The notes below the pieces were generated by a model. That model was not told the DNA's origin. It saw nothing but the letters and a program-made list of their open reading frames with translations, and made no database searches. Position numbers and translations under genes: made by a program. Of a DNA stretch of 21,525 nt, positions 15,257-21,525 are shown in pieces. The stretch covers positions 1-21,525 of the IMG/VR virus record IMGVR_UViG_3300035698_001898. The stretch is one strand, 5' to 3'. Origin of the DNA: a virus. The stretch's first letter is position 1. Each line of letters begins with the position of its first letter.

Positions 15257-15657
15257 TATTGATCTTTCATCATGTTAATAACAAAATTAGGTTGGTTGAT
15301 GTCGGTTCTTTCCGCTTCGGTCTCCATTTCATCAATACTTGATCCGCCTAACCATGGGATGCCAACTGCGTTTTTTTGCGTTGATCGTCTTATCGATGCT
15401 GCAATTTCTGAAAATCTAACGGATAATTGCGAGTAGTTAATGCTTACACTGCCGACAGACTGATCGCACTTTTTTGCAAACTCAGCCGCTAGGTTTTCGC
15501 AAAGAACAGCGCTCGTTTCGTCGATATTAGATGAACACATATCAAATTGTGCTAAGATTTCCTCATCGGTTAATAACGCGGGCTCTGATTTATCACCAAT
15601 GCGAAACCTAATTTTAGAAACGGTATTTGATAAAGTAGGATCATAAGAAAATGACAT
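15256..15657 (-). CDS. Head-tail adaptor (gp6-like connector)
   Basis: The start chosen is ATG at 15657 (133 residues, MSFSYDPTLSN), because TCGAGG (15672-15667) lies 9 nt upstream. An in-frame upstream ATG at 15690 would lie inside the capsid-gene hairpin, which makes it an unlikely start. Early motifs are KIRFRIGDKSEPALLTDEEI (residues 15-34 from the chosen start), the hallmark I-x-x-x-IGD ... L-x-DEEI of gp6-like adaptors, followed by helical segments (ENLAAEFAKKC; SVRFSEIAASIRR). It sits directly after the major capsid gene, as adaptor genes usually do, and forms the ring under the portal. Confidence 0.8.
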   Translation of the reverse strand: MSFSYDPTLSNTVSKIRFRIGDKSEPALLTDEEILAQFDMCSSNIDETSAVLCENLAAEFAKKCDQSVGSVSINYSQLSVRFSEIAASIRRSTQKNAVGIPWLGGSSIDEMETEAERTDINQPNFVINMMKDQ

Positions 15658-15673
15658 ATTAAATAACCTCGAA

Positions 15674-15707
15674 GGAAAGAGGGCGGGCAAAAATCCGCCC
15701 TCTTTCC
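15674..15707 (-). terminator. Perfect hairpin after the capsid gene (leaky terminator or mRNA stabiliser)
   Basis: A perfect 13-bp stem has arms GGAAAGAGGGCGG and CCGCCCTCTTTCC around an 8-nt loop (ATTTTTGC on the minus strand). It begins about 10 nt after the capsid stop. The sequence after the stem on the minus strand is TTCGAGGTTATTT, not a U-tract, and it contains the ribosome site of the next gene. It is therefore not a textbook terminator; a 3' stabiliser, processing site or weak terminator are all possible. Confidence 0.7.
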
Positions 15708-15717
15708 AAATGTAACA

Positions 15718-16707
15718 TTAAGGAGCAATAGCGCCGTTAAAGAAAACGCCCAAATCAGAGGCAACAATTCTTTGATCAATACATAGTTCGCCCTCCACGC
15801 GATCGGCTGTCAAATGTTCCATGCGGAACTTTTTAATCCGCGCGCCTTGATTGTTTGATCCCAAACGACCGGCCCAAACAAACGAATAACCAGCGCTCGG
15901 ATCATTGATATCCGGTTTATCGTTCGGGTTACTATACGTCAAAAGAGCGTCTTTTGTATAGAACGGTTTAATGTCATCGGTCGCACCAATTGCAGCCGCG
16001 TTGTAAATTGACTTGCCAACAACCAACTTGTCAAGCTCTAAAATTTCCGCGACTAGTTTCACAGTAAGAGTCCGCTGTTGGGTGACACTCATTCGCGCAA
16101 GAATGGCGGGATGATTTTTAAGAATCAACCAAACATCATTGCCAATCAAAAGGCGGTTTGGTTCCTTGCCAGTTGCATTAAGAATCGCGTTTTTCCATAC
16201 GTCAACATCTGCAATCGGATCAGAGTTAACATAATCACTCCAAAAAACAAAGTCAGTTCCGCCGCCGCTAACCCCGCCAACGGGGTTATTTGACCACAAT
16301 GCAGCAGCGAAAAACTTAGCTGCAAAACTAGCTTCCGCCGCTAGCATCAGTTTTGCGCTAACAAATTTAGTCGCATTTTTTTCGGGGTCGAATATCGGAT
16401 TGTCAAAATTAGCTCGTTGATTATCACTAACATCGTAATGGCGACCAATGATATTACAATAATAAGTCTTCGACAAATCGACATCGAACCCTTGACCACC
16501 AGCCGACTCCGTGCCATTAGCGCGGTATTCAGCATCGTTGCGAAACCACGCACCTTTCGGAAATACGGCAAAGATATCACTTTGCTTTTGAACGCTGACC
16601 GGCGGGAAGAGCTTCCAGTATGCAAAATGATCATCTTGTTGCATGTAACTAACGCATACGTCGGTAAGCGGTTTATTAACGTGAAGGTCGCCCGGTTGTG
16701 GATTCAT
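15718..16707 (-). CDS. Major capsid protein
   Basis: From ATG at 16707 the product is 329 residues. This start is preferred because AAGGAG (16721-16716) lies 8 nt upstream; an in-frame TTG at 16713 is only 2 nt from it. Recognisable parts in this numbering are LTDVCVSYMQQDDHFAYWKLFPPVSVQKQSD (about 14-44, the pattern of capsid proteins with an early V-FP-V-P/S segment), a gap-rich G-loop and a core VWKNAILNATGKEPNRLLIG (about 171-190). The C-terminal part is KKFRMEHLTADRVEGELCIDQRIV. This corresponds to an HK97-fold capsid of the type found with DUF935 portals. A decoration gene precedes it and an adaptor gene follows. No obvious N-terminal delta domain is seen, so scaffolding probably comes from the separate scaffold gene. 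Confidence 0.85.
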   Translation of the reverse strand: MNPQPGDLHVNKPLTDVCVSYMQQDDHFAYWKLFPPVSVQKQSDIFAVFPKGAWFRNDAEYRANGTESAGGQGFDVDLSKTYYCNIIGRHYDVSDNQRANFDNPIFDPEKNATKFVSAKLMLAAEASFAAKFFAAALWSNNPVGGVSGGGTDFVFWSDYVNSDPIADVDVWKNAILNATGKEPNRLLIGNDVWLILKNHPAILARMSVTQQRTLTVKLVAEILELDKLVVGKSIYNAAAIGATDDIKPFYTKDALLTYSNPNDKPDINDPSAGYSFVWAGRLGSNNQGARIKKFRMEHLTADRVEGELCIDQRIVASDLGVFFNGAIAP

Positions 16708-16735
16708 TTTCAAAACTCCTTATGATAATTGCGAA

Positions 16736-16758
16736 AAATAAAGTCATCTTTTTTGACT
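16736..16758 (-). other. Weak hairpin with U-rich tail between decoration and capsid genes
   Basis: Minus-strand reading gives AGTCA, seven bases (AAAAAGA), then TGACT followed by TTATTTTT. The stem is only 5 bp plus one wobble pair, so it is marginal. It lies in the 61-base gap between decoration and capsid genes and could act as a weak attenuator. Nothing else is seen in the gap apart from the capsid ribosome site. Confidence 0.3.
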
Positions 16759-16768
16759 CAATTAAAGG

Positions 16769-17179
16769 TTAAAACGGAATCGCGCCCATGAGATTAATGA
16801 ATACGTTTACAACAGTGTCCGCCGCGCCGGACACTTGATCTGCCGTAGCGACGACAAACTCCCCCTGAACGGGGTCCACCGCGCTAGTATCTAGTGTATT
16901 TACATAGTTTCCGCTCGTTTCAATCAGCGTACCCCCTGCACCTACAACCAACGATGCAGGAATGGCAAATGTACCGCCAGTTTTTGCGAGCGAAACACCA
17001 AACCGCCGAACACTTGCGGCCTGGCCTAGCTTCGGTTTGTTTTGCAAAATCCCGCCGGCTGCTTTTCCGGCTGCGCAGACCTGCCAAACATTATTAGCGT
17101 CCAAGATAACCGCGCAATACTGGTGGCTCGACAAGTCAACCCCGGCAAGGAATCGACCATCATCATTAATACTAGACAT
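16769..17179 (-). CDS. Capsid decoration / cement protein
   Basis: The 136-residue protein lies between scaffold and major capsid and has the make-up of DUF2190-like decoration proteins: an N-terminal GRFLAGVDLSSHQYCAVIL, repeated Gly/Ala strands (GQAASVRRFGVSLAKTGG; PASLVVGAGGTLIETSG, 74-90), and an end with VVATADQVSGAADTVVNVFIN. The repeated glycine-anchored strands are typical for trimeric cement proteins that stabilise the mature shell. A strong RBS (AAGGAG) precedes the ATG. Role known from the family; no catalytic sites are expected. Confidence 0.7.
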   Translation of the reverse strand: MSSINDDGRFLAGVDLSSHQYCAVILDANNVWQVCAAGKAAGGILQNKPKLGQAASVRRFGVSLAKTGGTFAIPASLVVGAGGTLIETSGNYVNTLDTSAVDPVQGEFVVATADQVSGAADTVVNVFINLMGAIPF

Positions 17180-17206
17180 AAACTTTCTCCTTATTTAAAA
17201 TAGAGG

Positions 17207-18139
17207 TTATTTACTAAGCTCTTTTTGTTCGGTAAGATATTTAATGTAAAGTTCCGGCTCTTTGTCCATAACCAATTGACGTGCTTCCGGTCCGGCTAAA
17301 GCCTCAGTTGATTTTTCAATCAAAGCTTCGGCCTTTTTACAAATTTCACCCCATGCCGAATTGTTATTTTGTTCAAGGCTAGAACCGACTTCTTTAAAGA
17401 TCGCGCCTTGTTTAACAATTTCATTCGCTGCATCCAGCGATTTCATAATTACGGCGATACCACTAGCTTTTTCGGCGTCGGTGCCATGCTCAATATTGAA
17501 AAGCGCATTTCCTAGTTCCTTATTATCCGGGATGCTGTCAAGCTTTGCGGCCTTAGAAAGAACCTCTGCTTTTTTCAATTCCATCTTTTGCGCAGTTACT
17601 AGCGCCTCAAAATCCGCTTGCTTTTTAGCCTGTGCTTTTTGCAGTTCATACAATTCGGTTACGGCGCTAATCATTTCTTTTGGAACGTTATCAGTGTCAA
17701 GCGTACCATCCGCTTTAATGACGGAACCTAATTTGTATTCTTTTTTAATTTCCGGCGCTTCCTCTTTCTTTTTCTCGGAAACTTCCTCTTTCTTCTCTTC
17801 ATCGGCCCCCAACATATCCGACAACCCTTTAATCACAGCCGCTGGAATCTCTTTTTCATAGGCTTTAAGCATTTTAATAGCGCTTAAAATAGCGCCCTTT
17901 GCTTCATCGCTGATATCCGCCTTTGAAATAAGTTTTTCCATATCTTCATCTAAGATATCCGCTTTCTCTACCATAGAAAGCAATGCCGAAAGTTTTTCTT
18001 TATCCATTTTTTCAATCCCTTCATCTGATTTTGTTAACAAAAATTTCCATCTATTTGCACCTTTTTTGACAAGTGATATTTCATCAAGTAACCCCTTGAC
18101 AATTCTATCTTTCGCCTTATCACTTTTCTTTTTATCCAT
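17207..18139 (-). CDS. Capsid scaffold-type protein bearing a protease-type N-terminal motif
   Basis: The 310-residue protein is largely helical and charged. About 114-137 is a Lys/Glu-rich linker, and later segments (EMISAVTELYELQKAQAKKQ, 155-174; AEKASGIAVIMKSL) look like coiled coils. The first 36 residues contain LLDEISLVKKGANRWKFLL (18-36), a motif that in most XkdF-like proteases lies at the protease C-terminus. The gene begins inside the protease stop (ATGGATAA, 8-nt overlap) and has GGGAG 8 nt upstream of the ATG. The role, inferred from position and composition, is to shape the prohead and be cleaved by the protease. The exact family name is uncertain. Confidence 0.7.
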   Translation of the reverse strand: MDKKKSDKAKDRIVKGLLDEISLVKKGANRWKFLLTKSDEGIEKMDKEKLSALLSMVEKADILDEDMEKLISKADISDEAKGAILSAIKMLKAYEKEIPAAVIKGLSDMLGADEEKKEEVSEKKKEEAPEIKKEYKLGSVIKADGTLDTDNVPKEMISAVTELYELQKAQAKKQADFEALVTAQKMELKKAEVLSKAAKLDSIPDNKELGNALFNIEHGTDAEKASGIAVIMKSLDAANEIVKQGAIFKEVGSSLEQNNNSAWGEICKKAEALIEKSTEALAGPEARQLVMDKEPELYIKYLTEQKELSK

Positions 18140-19355
18140 TGATTGGCTCCCTTACTGCAATACCGTGGATGCTAAACCCCGTGTACTTACCTATTTTTAT
18201 ATTTTCCCATATATCATTGTCAAGAACTTTCATCGCCATAATCCAGGAGCCCTTGACAACATCGTTGCCATTTATCTTAAGATCCATCGGCGCTATATAT
18301 GATTCAATGATTTTAGCTCCCGATGTTGGGATTATATGTTGTAACTTTATCGTCTGACTGTTCATCAAATAATCATGCGCTAATTGTTCGATCACATCAG
18401 CGCTTGCGACTTCGCCGTGAGTGTCGGTTGCTTCCGGCTCCATAACAACGCCGTAAACAATTTGTCGCTCTTCACTTTTTTCGAGGATATCAAAAGTTAA
18501 GTCCGGTTTAGATTCTGCGAGTCCCTTAGCTAGATAGTTAAACAAATCTTCATCGTCTAAACCATTAATTATTTTTTCATCCAATCTATCGTCCAAAACA
18601 ATGCAGCTATTTTTTATCCCTGCCATTTTAGCCAATAGCGGAATAACTTTATTATCCTCAAATAATTGATAGCTTGAAAACTTTCCATCATTCTTTACAC
18701 ACAGGACCGCTGCATCTTTTTCTAGCGGCGAAACGCTAACCGAGAATCCGGCATTTCCCGCAAGGAACAATTTAGCGTTATCATAAATTGCGTCCTTATG
18801 TTTTTCAATAAATGCTTTTTCAATTTCGCCGCTAGCGGTCGTCTTTAAAATAGCGGCAAGAATTGAATACTTTTTATTGTTCGTTTCTTTTGGCTTCGAT
18901 TTCTTAACATCCATTTCACTAATTAACTTCTTAGCTAATGTTACTTCGTCTGAATAATCTTCGCTCTTGTCAATTAGTTTTTCGGCGTAAGATCGCTCAA
19001 CCAATTCAAACGCTTCTTGCAATTCCGCTTTAGTCAACTCGTTTAACTTAATATCAGATAACGCAGCTAATGCAATCTTGCCAATCGTCGTTAACTTTTC
19101 CGGCTTCCGATTGCTTGACTTTCCACCAGCCTTTGCTCTTGATGTAGTTATGATTTCATTTTTCAGCCATGCCGGGAGTTCTTTGATCCTACCCAGTATC
19201 TCGGAAACGTATTCTTTTGATGGGCTAGAGTTGATTATTACATCAAACAAGGCATTGCTCAATTCATCATCATCAATAGATAACTCTTGTTTTTTTAATT
19301 CATCAAATAATGTTGAATGTAGAGCGTGAATTAACGCTAGCTTTTCATCTATCAT
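18132..19355 (-). CDS. Prohead protease, XkdF-like (Peptidase_S78_2) with long N-terminal extension
   Basis: The 407-residue protein has the XkdF-like serine protease domain only in its C-terminal part (about 297-407): RQIVYGVVMEPEATDTHGEV (297-316), a helix SADVIEQLAHDYL, then TIKLQHIIP with His340 as candidate catalytic histidine, and KGSWIMAMKVLDNDIWENIKIGKYTGFSIHG, where Ser370 or Ser395 may be the nucleophile. The preceding 290 residues are unusual: an acidic helical N-terminus, a basic stretch (SRAKAGGKSSNRKPEK, 72-87) and a beta-like region with VSVSPLEKDAAVLCVKNDGKF. Family members are usually shorter. It precedes the scaffold with an 8-nt overlap. The expected role is cleaving the scaffold during maturation; the purpose of the extension is unknown. 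Confidence 0.75.
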   Translation of the reverse strand: MIDEKLALIHALHSTLFDELKKQELSIDDDELSNALFDVIINSSPSKEYVSEILGRIKELPAWLKNEIITTSRAKAGGKSSNRKPEKLTTIGKIALAALSDIKLNELTKAELQEAFELVERSYAEKLIDKSEDYSDEVTLAKKLISEMDVKKSKPKETNNKKYSILAAILKTTASGEIEKAFIEKHKDAIYDNAKLFLAGNAGFSVSVSPLEKDAAVLCVKNDGKFSSYQLFEDNKVIPLLAKMAGIKNSCIVLDDRLDEKIINGLDDEDLFNYLAKGLAESKPDLTFDILEKSEERQIVYGVVMEPEATDTHGEVASADVIEQLAHDYLMNSQTIKLQHIIPTSGAKIIESYIAPMDLKINGNDVVKGSWIMAMKVLDNDIWENIKIGKYTGFSIHGIAVREPING

Positions 19356-19356
19356 T

Positions 19357-20319
19357 TTACCACCCTTTATAAACTACGTTTTCAGAACAACGGCAAAGAT
19401 TATGTGCAAAGGCTACGGCTGTTTGTCCACCGGTTGGCAAGGTCCAAACTGCATCAATTCCGAATATTTTCTTACCGTCCATTTCTTCACATATTTCACA
19501 AACGTTTTCGTCTTTCGCCGTTGTCCAAATTCTTTCTATTTTTTCATTGTCAAGCGCATATTTTTTTTGCGCTTGTTCCCATGATTGTTTGCGGCCGTTA
19601 GAAACGGCTTGCGAAGTTTCAGTCCGAGCTATGTTCTTTGCTCTTGCATTAATTAATTTAGTTGAATATCGTTCAACCTTTTTATTGATTACTTTGTCAG
19701 ATAATTCCTGCTTAACTAATTTTCCCCTGAACTTTTCCAGGGCGTTTGCTTGACGTTCGTTAAGCCCTATCGATTCCCTCATTAACCGCGCTGCTTTGAT
19801 CGGAGTATATTCAGCCTCAACTCCCACGGTCTTTTTTAGAATGTCTTTGATCGCGGCCCTTGATCCATCGGTTATTTGCTTGATAGATTTAAGAGTTTTT
19901 TTCCTCATAAATTCAGCGGCTTTTGTGTCGCCTGAGTCAAAGATCATTCGACCGGCTTTTGGTCGATGCTTTGCTAACAATAAATTAACATTTACCGTTT
20001 CAAGTTCGCCAGCGCTCATAAACGTTTCTAAAAGCGGTTTAGATATCGATTCTATTTCGTTGCTAAATTCACCAACAAACGAAATTGCATATTCTGTAGC
20101 CTTGCCAACATCCCCAACTGTTATCATAGATGTTAACTGAGTTATTCTAACTTGATTTCTTACTAATGTTATTGAATGTTCAACAGTTGCGATTAACTTT
20201 TTCTCGTTGCTAGTTACCAATTTTTGAGCAGCACGATTTACCGCCCTTGATTCTGCGGTTGCCTTGCTCAAATCAAAAACCCTCGTTTTATCTTTGTTAT
20301 ATTTTCGCTTGCTTATCAT
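19357..20319 (-). CDS. Mu F-like / SPP1 gp7-like minor head protein
   Basis: The 320-residue protein has the family signature late in the sequence: RAKNIARTETSQAVSNGRKQSW (about 231-252), then ENVCEICEEMDGKKIFG with paired cysteines, and FAHNLCRCSENV near the end, giving a C-x-x-C and H-x-x-C-x-C zinc-like cluster. The first 200 residues are helical. These proteins are packaged near the portal during prohead assembly and in Mu-like phages are needed for head morphogenesis. The gene is coupled to the portal by TAATG at 20319. Length and motifs fit well. Confidence 0.9.
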   Translation of the reverse strand: MISKRKYNKDKTRVFDLSKATAESRAVNRAAQKLVTSNEKKLIATVEHSITLVRNQVRITQLTSMITVGDVGKATEYAISFVGEFSNEIESISKPLLETFMSAGELETVNVNLLLAKHRPKAGRMIFDSGDTKAAEFMRKKTLKSIKQITDGSRAAIKDILKKTVGVEAEYTPIKAARLMRESIGLNERQANALEKFRGKLVKQELSDKVINKKVERYSTKLINARAKNIARTETSQAVSNGRKQSWEQAQKKYALDNEKIERIWTTAKDENVCEICEEMDGKKIFGIDAVWTLPTGGQTAVAFAHNLCRCSENVVYKGW

Positions 20320-21525
20320 TATTTGTCATCCGTGATAGTCGGCAAATTAGCGATAGACCTTAACTTATTTTCAGTTTCAAGGTCCGTTAGGTCAATGCCT
20401 AGTCCAGACAGCGAAGAAATGAACGTACCTAATTCGGTTAAATTCGGCGATTCAATATCGGAGTGAATTAAGTTAGGATAATTTCCAGGGTCCATATAAC
20501 CGTTCAACCTTAGCAAACTAGGAATAGCATTGTTTTCTATAACGCTGGAAATTGATCCTAACCACGCGCCCAACGCGCTAACAAATAAGGCGGTTTTATC
20601 GCTTGACAATGCAAAAGAACCAACTTTTTCATGTCCTAATAAAATGAAATCAGCGAGGCATGTCATTGCGATTAAACGGTTATGCCTGCTGATAATAGGA
20701 TCAAGGGTAAACTCTCTTTTACCGCCGGAAGTTAAAAGTTTTAACCTAAGAGTTTCATGCCCGTTGTCGTCTAACTCAATCGGCCAAACAATCGCAGCCT
20801 GATGATTCAACCTGATATTCATTAGGATCTTTTTGATTGCAACAACGAGCGCTTTTTTATCGGCGGGCGCATCCGTTGCTAAATAATCAGATCGGATTTC
20901 AGCCACTGGCAAACCAGCTAAATCCCGTTCAATTCCTATCCCTTCAATCTCTTCAAATTTTGTCTTAAAATAATAAGGTCGATAAGCGTTTCGCAAGATT
21001 GACCGGCCTTCTGGATTTCCGCCTTTGATTGTCGTTCTAAACAACAATCCTTTTTCAATCGGGATTTCAACGAATCCACCACTAGGCATGTTTTGAATAA
21101 ATGCAATCACATCGCCTGAATCATTAAACTTCCAACGGTCCAAAGTTATTGCCGGGCGAATGCCAAACTTTTTCCAACCGATTTTTCCATCACTGTACTT
21201 CGATGAAAATTCTTTGTTATTTAACCGTTGCTTATAAACGGTTTCAAAGAACGAAAAACCGAACGGTAACATTTCCAAAACTTCGCTAATAAAATCGGTC
21301 CATTGATATTGCATGTCATGCATACAACTATTAACAAAGTCTCTAATCTCGAACGATTCTTTTTCTTCATTTGGTGCGGCCAAATCCCAACGCACAGACC
21401 TAATCAACATATCAATTGTAAAAAGTATTGATCCAATAACCGGATCGTTTAATCGCATTTCATTATATTTGCGCCTGCCGTTTTCGCCTTTTAGCGCAAA
21501 AAGAAATTCATTCGTTATCAGGGAA
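20319..21525 (-). CDS. Portal protein, DUF935-like (Mu gp29 type), 5' end cut by the window edge
   Basis: The frame is open from 21524 to the window edge with no stop, so the gene begins beyond it; the first internal ATG at 21458 is not the true start. Upstream residues SLITNEFLFALKGENGRRKY lead into NEMRLNDPVIGSILFTIDML, the pattern typical of this portal family just after its N-terminus. Other markers are LPFGFSFFETVYKQR, IGWKKFGIRPAITLDRWKF, and IPIEKGLLFRT, then NPEGRSILRNAYRPYYFK. The C-terminal region (LGTFISSLSGLGIDL) is helical. The role is the dodecameric ring through which DNA enters the head. The 3' end is intact and overlaps the minor head gene. Confidence 0.9.
   Translation of the reverse strand, partial: SLITNEFLFALKGENGRRKYNEMRLNDPVIGSILFTIDMLIRSVRWDLAAPNEEKESFEIRDFVNSCMHDMQYQWTDFISEVLEMLPFGFSFFETVYKQRLNNKEFSSKYSDGKIGWKKFGIRPAITLDRWKFNDSGDVIAFIQNMPSGGFVEIPIEKGLLFRTTIKGGNPEGRSILRNAYRPYYFKTKFEEIEGIGIERDLAGLPVAEIRSDYLATDAPADKKALVVAIKKILMNIRLNHQAAIVWPIELDDNGHETLRLKLLTSGGKREFTLDPIISRHNRLIAMTCLADFILLGHEKVGSFALSSDKTALFVSALGAWLGSISSVIENNAIPSLLRLNGYMDPGNYPNLIHSDIESPNLTELGTFISSLSGLGIDLTDLETENKLRSIANLPTITDDK

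Noticed and set aside
15658-15690. Longer adaptor protein starting at 15690
   Set aside because: The start lies inside a perfect hairpin and lacks a ribosome site; the ATG at 15657 has GAGG at correct spacing.
17361-17861. A 166-residue plus-strand open frame, the longest on that strand
   Set aside because: It is antisense to the scaffold gene, Ser/Phe-rich as expected from mirrored Lys/Glu codons, and has no motif or ribosome site of note.
18132-18139. A +1 frameshift joining protease and scaffold at the 8-nt overlap
   Set aside because: No slippery sequence is seen and the scaffold has its own good ribosome site (GGGAG), so ordinary re-initiation is the simpler reading.
1-21525. CRISPR array, tRNA genes, insertion sequences, attachment sites
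   Set aside because: None was seen by eye on either strand; the sequence is almost entirely packed phage coding sequence.

Overview
The window is a stretch of a tailed bacteriophage or prophage genome, with every supported gene on the minus strand, so transcription runs from high to low coordinates. It carries the structural and lysis genes of a contractile-tailed (myovirus-type) phage. By eye the sequence is AT-rich. The gene order and the families (DUF935-like portal, Mu F-like minor head protein, XkdF-like protease, DUF3383-like sheath, DUF3277-like tube, gp138-like spike, gp25-like wedge, baseplate J, DUF2612-like protein) match a Mu-like head joined to a P2/XkdK-like tail. A heptosyltransferase-type enzyme at the left end hints at a Gram-negative host with LPS, but the sequence does not identify the species. 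No integrase, attachment site, terminase or replication gene is present, so lytic versus temperate cannot be decided.

Layout from right to left. Head module: portal (cut by the right edge), Mu F-like minor head protein, protease with a long N-terminal extension, scaffold, decoration protein and major capsid protein. Neck and connector: four genes at 13663-15657, linked at three junctions by TAATG stop/start overlaps. Tail shaft: sheath, tube, a tail-assembly chaperone pair with a well-formed -1 frameshift signal, and the tape measure. Baseplate: Dit-like hub protein, a small conserved baseplate protein, hub, gp138-like spike, gp25-like wedge, baseplate J, DUF2612-like protein. Then come a tail fibre or tailspike with a predicted beta-helix, two small membrane proteins (spanin- or holin-like) and a TIGR02594-type endolysin. 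A clear rho-independent terminator at 1055-1099 closes the operon.

Past that terminator lie a GT9 (heptosyltransferase-like) glycosyltransferase and the start of another small gene that runs off the left edge. These look like accessory genes, possibly for changing the host surface.

The points most worth a second look are these. A slippery T TTT TTC heptamer has an internal Shine-Dalgarno sequence 13 nt upstream. A small beta-rich module of about 90-100 residues appears to be inserted into three different virion proteins (sheath, baseplate J and a neck protein). A perfect 13-bp hairpin without a U-tract follows the capsid gene. The conserved tail of the protease seems to have moved onto the scaffold. 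The GT9 gene sits outside the late operon. Coding density is very high: the largest gap between genes is about 125 bases (1011-1135), holding the terminator and a G-rich tract, and no gap exceeds 300 bases.
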